Shown here: positions 1 through 11,058 of the stretch, in pieces | How positions within the stretch are numbered: position 1 is the first letter of the stretch | Layout: every line of letters begins with the position of its first letter | From: Calliopsis andreniformis | Taxonomy: Eukaryota > Arthropoda > Insecta > Hymenoptera > Andrenidae | Reading direction: 5' to 3' | Assembly: GCF_051401765.1 (NCBI RefSeq) | Contig: NC_135064.1 | Coordinates: 26,386,001-26,450,000, forward strand | Length of the DNA stretch: 64,000 bases | Notes under the pieces: generated by a model | What the model was told of the DNA's origin: nothing | What the model saw: the letters and a program-made list of their open reading frames with translations, nothing else | The model's database searches: none | Translations under genes and position numbers: made by a program

Positions 1-3000
1 GCATCCCTCAAAGGCCGTGTGCACGGGCGCAGCCGACAGACGTGGCCGCGGATCGTTCAGTCGTATAATATTGTAGTCGATAGTGTAGTGTGCAAAGGGA
101 ATTATTAATATTACTGGTTTCGAGAAACCGTGGCCGAGGGTTCTAGCGCAGCGGTGAATCGTGCAATTTGTTTATCCGCCGATGGGGAATATCAAAAGGA
201 TTAGAGGCGGCGGAATAGATAATAAACATCGGCCAATAAAGCCGCCCGAAAATATCTCTGGTTGCAACGTATCTGCCGGTGGCCGTTTCTGCGTGTGTCT
301 ACGTTTTCTGTGATCTATGATTATGGATTCCCCGATGTCAATACCAAACGTATAGCTTTTGGCGCGTGCCCGCGCCGACACAGTCTTCTCTTCCTCGCGC
401 TTCTTAGAAGGAAGGACCAAGGAAAAGCTACGCGCAGCGTTTGTGTCGCGAAACGCTTTTACATCTCTGCTAACTTTCTTCTTGGTCTCGAGCTCGGTAG
501 AGATGGGTGTTAGAGAATGGAATATCGCATCGAAGACTTTGATAGCTTCTCCACAGCTAAATACGAAAATAAATATGAGCTACTTTTGAAACAATGAAAT
601 TTAAGTCGCTCTTTTGATCATACTAGAATGGAGAATACTGCTTTAACTTCGACTGAAGGCAGACTTTGTTCCACCTATAGTAGATATAATTTCGATGAAA
701 ATTGGCAAGAGACTCGAAATTTTTGGTAGGCACTATGTCTTTTTATAACCAGCCAAAAGCTCGAAAAACGATTCGGATGATAGAAATTGATACAAGAGCA
801 AGCTCTAAAGGAACTTGTTACTATCGCAACGAGAGAGTATCATTCATGTGGATCAATCAGAGGATAAGGGAGAAAGGAAAGGTAAAAGAAATCAGCCAAT
901 AAAAATTGGGAAAAAATTCTGTTTCTATTTGGAGTGTCCGCGCAGAATCGATGAGCCCCAGTCGAGGCTCGCTTTTCACCGGTGATTTCCGTTTCCAAGG
1001 AGAAGAATCGTGCTCGATGGCCAGTGGACCTTCCTGGCAATAACGCGACGATCCGCTCCTCTTCCCGTGGAAAAGCCGCGCCACGAAAATACCGCTTCCG
1101 GTTGCCCTAGATTCCGCATTCACAAGTTTCATTCCGGCGGACGGCACGGTAGCGAATCCCGTTCAAAGCGCTCCATAATTTATGTATCCCTGCGGCCACC
1201 CCTGCCTGGCCGCTGCTTGCCTGTGTGTCGTCGAATTCTGGCCGCTTCACTCTTTTAAAATTCCATTAAAGAGTGCAGCCTCCGCGAGCTCTCTTTGTCG
1301 TTTCTCTCCTCGTTGTTTCCACCTGCATATTTCACGAGCAGGGGATTCGTTACGTTCGAGCCTCGAGATCAATCGCCACCGTTTCAATTTACAGCGAGGA
1401 GATTTTTCCGCCGCTCCTAGGTTCGATAGCCAGTCCTAGGTGGAGTGGGTATGGGTGTCGTGACCAGGAGCACGGCGAAGAAGACGGCTTGTATTAAAGC
1501 CACTGTTGGTACGGGCGTCGTCGTAATTTTAGACAGTGCCACAGTGACAGTCTTTATAACGCACGTGAAGTATGAACCACTTCCGGTGGATCTACGTCAT
1601 CCCTGCATGTCCCCTTGCACTCCAGTGGCTCCGATTCTAAATCTAGATTCAAATTTCGTGGCCTTTAGCCTTCGTCTTTCGTTAGCCGGCTACCCGCGAG
1701 CGGTGACGGGAGCTCGCTTCAATTTTCTACGCGCGATGGAACAGGGAGGCCATTTCTGATGGGTCTTTCAAACGTTTTGGGGGAATAAATTTCGCAAATA
1801 ATATCAGGACTTTTAATCATAGTTTGTAGTTCGGGGAAAGTAATTGGCTAAAATTTAGGTGTTGATTTAGTTTAGAAAGCTGGATGGAGGAAGATTACTC
1901 AATAAAATGGCGACTATATGTTAACAAACTATATGTTTGTTAAAAACACGTAATGCAGTTTTAGGAAGATTTTATAGTCAATACCTACTTCAGGTACCTT
2001 ATCTCAAGAAGTCACTCGTATCCTCAATGGTCATATCAATAAAAAATTATACTAAGACCTCAGTCATCCAAAATAGTATGAGATTCAAACCTGGAACACT
2101 CTTTTGATATCTAAATCGATTACCTTCGGCAGACTAGCAGCAGATTATTTAAGTCTCAATCCCTATTTTACTGTACTCTCAGTATACAACAATGATTAGT
2201 TCTACTCTACCGTACAGCTTTTACTGAACAATCCTTCTTTTTCTGTGTAATGAATAAGAAGACAATCAATATATAAAATTCTGTGAAGGCTGTGATCGAC
2301 CTTTAGTTAGACCGACGAAATATACTCTTACAATGATCCCAGAATATCCGGGACCGCCTCTAATCACCCGACTCCATCAATCAACAATTAATATTCCTAA
2401 CAGCCTTTCCCCCAATTATCTGTGATTCCTCTTTGAACCCATCGACCGTCTTTCCTGCCAAGAGAAATCAATCGTGTCTCCAAGGTTCGAGGATCCCAGA
2501 GAGGGGATCAACGTCGCGCGACGAGACGCGTGCCAATAAGTGGCATACAGTTTCGAATTCGATCGAAACAGCGGCATAGATAACCGGCAGAAGAGCGATT
2601 ACGGGGTGGAGGAGGGGGAGGGTGGTATGTTTCGGTAATTGCGTGGCTAAGTTTAGTCGGCGCAGTTGGCGTCAATGCGCGGATGCATATTCAGAACGGG
2701 GCTCCTCATATTCTTATGCTCACTTACTGAACCGCGGCGTCGCGTGTGGATGTGAATGTGAATGGAACTTGCTGGCACCCCGCCTGTTTATATTTAGCCA
2801 CTGTGGGCGGTATAGCTGTCACGGATACGTATCATCGGCATAACTGAACTTTGCAAATGAATAATGAAGTTCCATTGGCTCCTCCGCTATGCCGATTATA
2901 GCCCCCTGCCCGAATGGCTCGACGAAATTACCCCACTGTCCCGTTTATTGTCACCGCGGACATTGTTCGCATCCTCCGCTCCGTTCGCCCGACGACGATG

Positions 3001-5910
3001 GATTCTCTTAATGAACGAGCGCGCCGCCATTCTTCCCGACGAGCCTGCCGCCCGATGAAAATGTCCCGAGCAGCGTCCGAGCTACTCCAAGGGAAAACGA
3101 CAGTGGTCGATGGTGGTTAAGAAAAACAATTACCCGTCTCTTTTTGTCGTACACAAAGTTACAGCGTTCCTCCGCGACGCATGCACGCCGAGATTGCGGC
3201 AATTAGAAACGGCGGGAATAATTAACGCTAACGAGTACATTTCCATACAGAGTCTGCTTAATATGCGGGCTTATCTGGTGGTGGTATCGTGCGGTTGAAC
3301 GAGCGAAGATGGATAAACACAATCCGCCTCGCGGATCGAGGGATTATCGATCACCTCATTTCAAGCGTACGACTCTCCCTTTTTTTGTTGGAGAATTTAA
3401 CCATATAGAAGATGAGATTGCTCGCTGGAAATCGGGCAAAAAAGGAGGAAGAAAAATGCGGAAAATCTTTAGAATTCCTCGCAAGATTGGTCTCCTTATT
3501 TCTTGCATACATAAATGAGATTTTTTGCGAGACAGAAATAAAAAAGCGAACTAGTGTAGGAAAAAGTTGGAACGGCGGACTGATAGAGTGTTTCGCTTGG
3601 AGGAAAGCCGAACAGCGATCGTTGTGCTTAGGCTTTTCTCTTTGCCTTCGCAAGGATATGGTCGTTATTTGATGAGGACTGCGCGCCTCGTAAATCACGC
3701 GACGATCCTCAATCGAGCGTCGCGGATTAATAATCGTTCGTCGAAAGGCACGAGCACGGGACGAGGGAGCTCGTCTACTAACGCGCATGTGTTACGTTTC
3801 GGAGTCGGTGTGCGCAGCCTGGATGAATAAACGTCTTCCTTATCGTCTAAAATAGCCTTTAAACTTCAAGCATATCTGGATCGCGGCCAGGTCCTAGGAA
3901 AGTACAATGATATTAGTCGTGTTGAATTGTTACGCTATCCTAGTCATGGGCCGCGTTGAAAACCCACCTCGTTGAATTAATGGCGGAGCCGTTTGTCCTG
4001 ACTAATGGTGGCTCATGCGAAAAAGAAATCCCAGTGTGGAATTTCTGGTATTCCACCGACCGCCACCTTAACCCTTTTGCCATGGAGGGCGTGAGTCTGC
4101 GTCCTAGATCTGTCTGACAAGGGTCAACGCGCGCTACTGCACTTTACGATCGCTCCAGAGTGGGTTTCGTGTCTTCATCTTGAGATCGTTTCAGGGGAGT
4201 CAGGGTTTCGAGGTGGTTTAGGACCACTCTTTATTTTATGTTTTATTATTCTTGTGTAATGTCATGTAAGTCGAGAGTTATGTATCCATATATTGTGTCT
4301 TCGAGTCTTGTTTGAGATAACATAAATTGTTTCGTAGACATAGGTACACATCTAATAAGAGAATATAAGTAATCTTGTGGCTATAGAGTTACAAGTTGTT
4401 CTCTTTCGTAACAAGATATTGGTAAATTGCGGTTTACAGTTTTTTCACCACTTATTTGCTATGGAATTTTAAGAAAGGTTGCTATATTCATGTTCAGAAT
4501 ATCATAATGAACGGAAGCGTGGGAAGTAGATTGTTTGCGTTTCATGAAATTCCATAATATCTAATGCTTATTGCAACAGATCACTGCTTATAAATACCAA
4601 TTCATTAAGTAATCCCAACGACATTAACATTTCTCGTTTGTCTCATTTTTAAGTAGATAATTTATACAGAGGCCAGATGATATTTTTACAAAGCGATACA
4701 TGCAATGGGGACTTAAGTTCTCGTTGCGTTAAGGAATTCTGAAGAATTCCTGAAATTGGCCTGCGAACATTCTACGTCAAATATGATCGGTAACTTCCGT
4801 TTTGTACCTATAATTGCGCGATGCGTAATTTGTACAAGAATGACGGGAGAATTGTGAACATCTTCTGATTAGGATACATACAATACTTTTTCACGCGCAT
4901 TGAATGCAAATCGTTCGAACAATGAGTTAGATTTATTCTAGTTTGTGATTGCGCCGATCATCAACGGGCGCGGAAGAGGCGTGGGTATTTTGTTAACAAG
5001 GAAACTAATGTGCATAACCACGTGAATCGCGTGGAATTTTCTTGAAGATGAGCAATACGCATCGTTCCGCACTATCTGTATTGAATAATAGCGAAGCTGA
5101 AGTTTTTGTGAACGAAATACACAGGGTGTCCCAAAAATATGTAATTAAACGCAGAGCGTTAATACCAGTCGCCTGTAACAATTCCTGTTGATCTGAAACA
5201 TGACCTTGTGGCCTCTTTTACGTTCATACCAAGTGCAAATGTATTCCTAAGATTTGATTACATTTTTCTGGGACATCCTACGCCCTGCGATTTGTTAGCA
5301 AGCATTCGCGAGGGATTATCTAAAGATCTTCTTTGAATTTACGAGCAACATCGACTGTATACAGTGATTACCGTCGAACACACACCATAATTACCATACG
5401 ACCACGCGAGTGATTAAATACACGCGTTAGATGGGCTCTCAATCTCGGTCTCGTGTTATCACTTTATAGGAATATAATTCGTTTCTTGCATCTCACTTTC
5501 CACGTAGCCAACAGCTTCCGTTTAACGCGTTCAGTAACCATTAATTAAAGTTAATGCTGGTGCTGATTCATCTTTTATTAAACTTACCTGGGAACTATAA
5601 TTTGGAACAGGTTCTAGAGGATTGGCATTCATGAAAACGATTTTTCGTTTGCTTTTACCGGAAAATGAACAGCTATCATACTTTTGACGTGCCTTGCAGG
5701 ATGACATTATGTTGGCATTTCCCATTATACATAGAATATTAAGTCCAAATACTAAATAATTTAAAGGGTCTACAGAAATGGTTAATCATGCTTAGCAATT
5801 TTCTATATTTAAATCTCTATCTCTATTAAAATACCATAAAATATCATACTCTTTTCCCCTGAGACGATGACGATTCAATCATCCCTCCAATTGTCTCTGT
5901 GCCTTTGCAG
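1..5910. other. Non-coding stretch upstream of the first recognisable SoxD exon
   Basis: I see no supported gene here. Open frames are short, with no coherent protein and no splice partners. The first recognised SoxD exon begins right after an acceptor at 5911, so this is probably SoxD intron or upstream sequence, and 5' exons could lie here unseen or outside the window. Visible structure: a 9-bp inverted repeat with a 5-nt loop at 1921-1943, a G-rich patch near 2603-2625, CpG-richer segments near 2480-3060, and a terminal-inverted-repeat element at about 5122-5280. Confidence 0.6.
5122..5280. mobile_element. Short non-autonomous DNA element with terminal inverted repeats
   Basis: The left end (5122-5149, starting CAGGGTGTCCCA) and the reverse complement of the right end (5253-5280, starting TAGGATGTCCCA) match at 23 of 28 positions. 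The element is about 159 bp and has no coding capacity. Ends of this size and arrangement fit a MITE, but I see no clear target-site duplication, so I do not assign a superfamily. Confidence 0.6.
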
Positions 5911-8900
5911 TCGTATCCTGCGCACATGGCCGTCGACTCGCAGAAGCAAATCGAGATGCAGCGGCTGCAAACGGAGCACTTGAAGCGGCAACAAGAGCAC
6001 ATCATGCAACACAACATCCAGGAGTTACAGGCTCAGATGACAAAGAACCAGCTGAGCATGTCGGGGCCGCAGTCCTTGATGTTCCTGCCGTTTCTCGAAC
6101 AACTCAGAGGGCTGCCCGTGCAATCGCCTATGCCGCCACCGCCAGCCACATCCACGACCACCACCAACAAACATATCAATTCGATCGCCAACGTACGTAA
6201 ACCAATGCAATCCCAATTCCACCGTCCTCTACCTCCCAGCGACATTGAATTTTAATTAACACTCTGGGCTAAATTTTTAAAGCGATTGGTCCATAGAATT
6301 AAAAATACAGTGCAGTGAGGAAAAAAGATAATTAAAGAGAATGTGATTTCAAGGGAAAAAAAGAATTAGAAATGTGTAATTGAATTTTATTTTTAAAAAT
6401 TGTAGCCTTCAAAGGGAATTTTCTAAAAATTACACCTTGTACGGTAGTCTATTTCGCGTACTGTTCATGTCTCACAAGAAGTCCACTTGTGAGCATTGGG
6501 GACAATGTTTTCCAGGGGACTTCTCGTGAAACACGAACAGGTATTTTTTTACAGTGAATCGTATAGCTTTTGTGATTCACCGAAGAAAAATGACCAAGTG
6601 CAGTTATCGGAAAATCTAAGTGTTTGTAATACTCATTGCAGATGATCAGCAGTCATCGGGAAGGTCCAAGCTGGGCGACGGCGCATCTGGCGCAGATGAC
6701 CACGCAGATGGAGAAGGAAGCGTCCCCGACGCCAATCTCCTCCGCGGTAGCTCCCACTGCGCCGCCTCTTCAGGATCTCGACGCTCCCCTGAACCTGACG
6801 AAGCCGAAATCCTCGTCTTCAGGGGCCACGGCGTCTTCCTCCTCGCCCGGGAGCGACTCTCATTCGACTGGGGCAGGAAGCAGCGGCCAGCAGGAGCAAC
6901 CGCTGGCTGCAACCGCGCCCAAACTCTTTCCTCCTGGTCTACCGATGCCCAGAAATTACTTGACGACGCTTCCTTACGCGGGTCTGCCACCACACCTCAG
7001 TTCTCTCTCGTCTCCCAGTAAGTATATTGTTAGCTAGACGCTTTGTGGGTGGAAGAAATGGAAATTATAAATTCTTTGCAGATGTTTTGAATTTGTAGCG
7101 ATTGCAGAGTATTTCTTTCACTCACTGTACCTATTCAAGCCATTCAGATCATTAATTTTTTTTAGTAAGCAACAGGGTTGCCTAAGTCTTGGAAAAAGTA
7201 AGAATCATTTATAGTAGTCTACTGTTCTTTGTAGTCACGCCTCGTATTCGGAGTTAGCAATGGTCGTATCAAGAGAAAGAATCTCGTAATCAACTGAATC
7301 CGGGTTCGAATCCTGATTCAGCGATTCAGTTCATGACTGTATCAGTGAAATTGATTTCTGTAGAGAAACGTGTCGCGAAACAGGTGGCAAAAGCGATCGA
7401 ATGTAAAAATCGCAGAAGTCGTTTGAAATGGTTCGCTAGAGATGGGGTGATTTAGCCTCGCTCGGAGCGATTAAATTCTACGGTTAATTGACTCTGATGC
7501 AACCAGTTTTCACCGCTATTCACCAATGACTGCTTGCAATTCTGTAAAGGAGTACGAGATTTGCAAGCGTATTATGGGGACTCGCAACTTGTGTTCTTGA
7601 AACGGGAGAATTAACTTTAGCTGTTTCGATAGTCACTCCGCAGAGATATAAATAAATCCTGCGTTTATCGAAGGAAAGTATACGCTAGAAATTTCTGATT
7701 GAACAACTAAAAAAAGGGAAAGTGACACTCGATTTCCGTTCCAATTTCTGGGATCTGGGACCAACTCATCGAGAGTTGTCTCGAAGCTTGACTCATCGTC
7801 TTGAAAAATAATGAGATAGCCTTTTTGAAGGATGCTAAACAAAACCGCAGGTCAGCAAGAACTATACTCAATATTCCATAAAATCCGAACGATTCATTAT
7901 CCTCGAGCATGCGTGCGTTCAGCCGATTGTTCGAGCTGTTTTTCCCCCTATTCATTAGAAAACCAGTTCCCCTTCGCTGCTGGTTTTTCCTCCGAGTAAT
8001 GGCACAATTAACGACGCGTAACGCGGTCTTAAGATAACGCCGGTGACCGCGGATCGCCAAAAAACAAGCACGCGGAATCCTGACAGTTGTCATTCTAATA
8101 TCGAAACAAGGACTCGCGACGATCATCTTGGCGTGTCATTACTCGCGCGTTTAACTCGCAAGTGACGCGAGACGGCGCCGCTAGGTTGCTTTACGAGCAC
8201 GCTCATTTGCCATCAGTCAGTTTTTTTTTTTAAATCAGTCCTTTGTGTTTCGATGAATTGCAGTGGGCAAGGTAATGGCCAAAGACGAGGCTGGAGGACC
8301 TGGAGGCTCTGTAGCCGCGGCTGCAGTCGCTGCCGTGGAGAAACATTTCGCGATGCACGGGATTTATGGTCTTCCGCCTAGTGCTGGTGCGATGCCACCT
8401 TCGCCTCAAACTCAACGACCCGTTAAACGGGAGGAGAGCGTGCAGGAGGAACAGGACTATCTCTCGACATCTCACAGTAAATACAATTTTCCTTTTTTAA
8501 TGTTTCTTTCTATTGTTACTTTGAGTCATTTAAGTTAGAGTTGTGGAGTTACTTAAGGTGTATAGGAGAATTGTAGCAAACTTCTGTAAATTTAGCGTCA
8601 CCTAGATTTGATCTTTATTTCCTTGCACTTGTAAGACTACTCAAATAACGCTCCTTCGAATTATAAAGTAAAATATACTTTGTACGAAAGAACAGACTTG
8701 AAATTTATACACGTGTGAGGGATTAAATAATTCTTTATGCTTCTTTTCGTAAAGAGTTGAGGCAAATTCTAACGAGCGACGGTATTCTGAAATTACAGTG
8801 TGGCGGGAGCAGGGTTACAAGGTACCGGAAGACATAACGGAAAAAGGTAAGCAACTCTTTTGACGACTGATCGGGCTGACATTACGCTTTTGTTTCGAGA

Positions 8901-10149
8901 GCGCCAGATGATGCTCACGAAATCAGATTCGCTTCTCACGAGGAGTATCGCAGTGGCTCTCGACATCTAACACTTTCTTTTCGTTTTTTTTTTGTTCAGC
9001 TAAAATGGTGAGACAGCAGAAGAGGGAGGGTGAGAACAAGCCACATATCAAGCGGCCTATGAACGCGTTCATGGTGTGGGCCAAGGACGAGCGTAGGAAA
9101 ATATTGAAGGCTTGCCCGGACATGCACAACTCGAACATATCCAAAATACTCGGTAAGCGTGATAAAACTGTTTTTACTCGACTTTTTAAATTCAATTTTT
9201 AGATAAATTCAAAAATTTGTAATTAAAAGGTTGAAGTCACGACTCTCTTTTATAATTGAAGAGCTCGTAACAAAAACAATCCTTGTCAAATCTTACAATT
9301 TTTTTAATAAAAATAGATTTTAATAGTGACAAACGAAAGTCACGACCTATCTCATCAAAAATTTTGTTAAAAAGAACATTAATCAATTGAATAAAAACTA
9401 AAGATGCTATTTACAAAAAAAAGGAAATTCTCAAAAGTTGTGTCTGCCATGAACTCTTTAATTGCCAAGTACCTAATCTGAAACAAAATTGAAAGTCAGG
9501 AACATTCTGAATTCTGCTGCAGAAAAACTACTATAAAACACCAAATCCTAGAAATCCCAGTAACCATAAAATACAGAAAAATTACATCCATACCAACTAT
9601 AAAACAGCTCTCGCCCCTGTTTCCACCTGAAACTACCTAATACCTGAAATTTCCTCAGGTGCTCGATGGAAAGCGATGTCGAACTCCGAGAAGCAGCCGT
9701 ACTACGAGGAGCAGTCGCGGTTGTCGAAGCTACACATGGAGAAGCACCCAGACTACAGGTACAGGCCGCGGCCGAAGCGTACCTGCATCGTGGATGGCAA
9801 GAAGATGCGCATCTCCGAGTACAAGTCGCTGATGCGGCAACGACGGCAGGAGATGAGGCAGCTCTGGTGTCGCGACAGCGGCCCAGAGATGGGCTTCCTC
9901 TCGCCGGTTGGCTCCGACCTGGCGGGCCAGCACCACCCAGGAGCAGGCGCAGGACCCTCGGCGAGGCCTTCGGTTTCGCCGCCAGCGACGATGTTGAACG
10001 GCGGCGCAGCAGGTCCCAGCTTGGACCACCCGTCGTTCTACTATCCCCAGGATAGTCAGTCGCCTACGGACATGATGAGCTTCTCGCCAGAGAACTCGGG
10101 CTCGATCGGCGGCTACGACGCCAGCCCTCGACACCACGACGAGGATTGA
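5911..10149 (+). CDS. SoxD: SoxD-family HMG-box transcription factor (Sox5/6/13; fly Sox102F), 5' end not found
   Basis: Sequence-specific nuclear DNA-binding factor of the SoxD group. Coding exons read from splice sites and frame are 5911-6192, 6642-7017, 8264-8476, 8799-8846, 9000-9152 and 9659-10149. They join in frame to 520 codons plus stop (TGA 10147-10149). Exon 1 encodes a Gln/Leu-rich coiled-coil stretch ([20 protein letters not shown]), as expected of the SoxD dimerisation region. Exon 2 has PLNLTK, resembling the CtBP-binding PLNLS of Sox6. Exon 3 has VKRE, a SUMO consensus. Exons 5 and 6 carry the HMG box ([18 protein letters not shown], then [18 protein letters not shown]), followed by the conserved SoxD segment [19 protein letters not shown]. 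Exon 1 follows a good acceptor (cctttgcag) and opens in frame without an obligatory ATG, so upstream exons are likely. ATG 5926 is a possible alternative start. Vertebrate SoxD proteins are longer, which agrees with a missing N-terminus. Confidence 0.95.
6193..6641 (+). other. SoxD intron carrying a long hairpin
   Basis: The donor is GTACGT at 6193 and the acceptor is tcattgcag ending at 6641. Exons on both sides are in phase 0. The intron contains an inverted repeat with 24-nt arms at 6461-6484 and 6517-6540, described separately, and a smaller hairpin near 6555-6580 (GTGAATC/GATTCAC). Confidence 0.85.
6461..6540 (-). repeat. 80-nt imperfect hairpin in SoxD intron; possible miRNA precursor or foldback element
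   Basis: Arms 6461-6484 and 6517-6540 are 24 nt each, with a 32-nt loop. Read on the plus strand, 21 of 24 positions pair and three are A:C mismatches. Read on the minus strand, the same three become G:U wobbles, so all 24 positions can pair. The loop contains a small stem (CATTG/CAATG). Size and pairing resemble a pre-miRNA, but a small TA-flanked foldback transposon (TA just before the left arm, one G then TA after the right) would look similar. I do not recognise either arm as a known miRNA. Confidence 0.5.
7018..8263 (+). other. SoxD intron, no gene seen
   Basis: Donor GTAAGT at 7018, acceptor gaattgcag ending at 8263. It splits a Met codon (A|TG). A tRNA B-box-like motif at 7303-7313 is not part of a foldable tRNA. 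A T-tract lies near 8221-8231. The 139-aa minus-strand open frame at 7707-8126 shows no recognisable protein. Confidence 0.8.
8477..8798 (+). other. SoxD intron, no feature seen
   Basis: This is a 322-bp AT-rich intron with donor GTAAAT at 8477 and acceptor aaattacag ending at 8798. It is bounded by phase-1 exon ends, and I see nothing else in it. Confidence 0.8.
9000..9152 (+). CDS. SoxD: SoxD exon with the first half of the HMG box
   Basis: After acceptor ttgttcag and before donor gtaagc, this exon reads [20 protein letters not shown], then [20 protein letters not shown], and ends ISKILG. The RPMNAFMVW signature is the DNA-minor-groove-binding start of the Sox HMG domain. The split after ILG continues exactly with ARWKAMSN in the next exon at 9659, with the glycine codon divided G|GT. 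Confidence 0.97.
9153..9658 (+). other. SoxD intron splitting the HMG box
   Basis: Donor GTAAGC at 9153 and acceptor ttcctcag ending at 9658 interrupt the HMG domain at the glycine of ILG|ARW. The intron is AT-rich and I see no internal feature. Confidence 0.9.
9659..10149 (+). CDS. SoxD: SoxD terminal coding exon: second half of HMG box and C-terminus
   Basis: The exon follows acceptor ttcctcag. It completes the HMG box ([18 protein letters not shown], then a segment ending [13 protein letters not shown]) and continues into [19 protein letters not shown], a block typical of SoxD proteins. The remainder is a Pro/Ser/Gly-rich tail containing [11 protein letters not shown] and ending in HHDED. 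The 129-aa and 135-aa open frames over the same bases are shadows. Confidence 0.96.
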
Positions 10150-11002
10150 ACCGCAGCTCCGGGTCAGCCGCCATGGCCGCCCGGAGCTTCATCCTCAGCA
10201 GCAGCAGCGTCAACGTCGAGGCTCGGCCACGAGCTGTTCTGGTAACTGGAGTCCTCCTCGAGGTTCTCATCTGACTAGTGGGAGCTCGAGAACGAGGAGA
10301 GTCGGGGCAGGATCGTTTACGTGGATGTAAACGTCGGGGAAAAACGTTCTCGAAGAGTGGACCGAGCGTCTCGAAGCCTCGCTCGAGAGGTTGTGATATA
10401 ACGATTTATTTCTGTGCCATCGTACGACGCGTGGAGGCTCCGCCGCGAATTGGAGCGGTGAGTCCTCCTTCCTGGACCCGCCGTCGTGTCGTCTAGCATC
10501 CGGTACTATCTACGGTGTCTGCCGTCATCTGTCTCGGTACTGTCACGGGCAAGCATCGAGCAGAATCCTCGTGTTACCGGTTCAGAACAATGTGTCGCGG
10601 AACGGCCATGTGACCGAGCTCGAGGGGTCGACACCCTTTCGTTATCCGCGAGCGTTTCACGGGACACCGGTGAACGTGAGATTAGAGGATAACATCCGTG
10701 CGAGCTGATGATTTCCTGCTTGCTCACTGTCCCCAGAGGAGAGGAGGAGGGGCAAGCGTTTGTTGCATGTCCAAGGGAACACGGCGGCAGCGGGGACGCA
10801 GATTGTGCATCCTCTGCTTCGTGTGATCGACAGTGCGACCAACGGGGCGAAATCCGCGAACGGTGTAGGAGGTCTGATGGTTGTTAGGTAACGTTTTAGG
10901 TAACGAGGTTCGTCGACGCGTCTGAACGCGCGTTGGTGCGCATCCATCTCGCGGGTGTTTTCCAAACGGAGCGCGAAGTAACGTGGATATAGAATTATAC
11001 AT

Positions 11003-11058
11003 AAATAAATAAATAAATGAATCTATATATATACACACATTATATATATGTATACACA
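11003..11058. repeat. Simple repeat cluster (AAAT)n and (TA)n
   Basis: A run of AAAT units is followed by TA/CA-rich dinucleotide repeats. It is low-complexity sequence inside the presumed SoxD 3'UTR. Confidence 0.8.

Noticed and set aside
3351..3788. 145-aa minus-strand open frame
   Set aside because: No signature residues, no splice context, and an overlapping plus-strand frame of similar length.
4068..4130. TTAACCCTTTTGCC, with similar TTAACC starts near 32253 and 52404, as possible piggyBac ends
   Set aside because: No matching inverted end with TTAA could be paired with confidence at any of the three sites.
7250..7325. tRNA-like element with a perfect B-box GGTTCGAATCC at 7303-7313
   Set aside because: The T-stem is only partly paired, the 3' acceptor strand (ttcagcg) has no complementary 5' partner at tRNA distance, and no clean anticodon stem forms. 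At most it is a decayed tRNA or SINE head.
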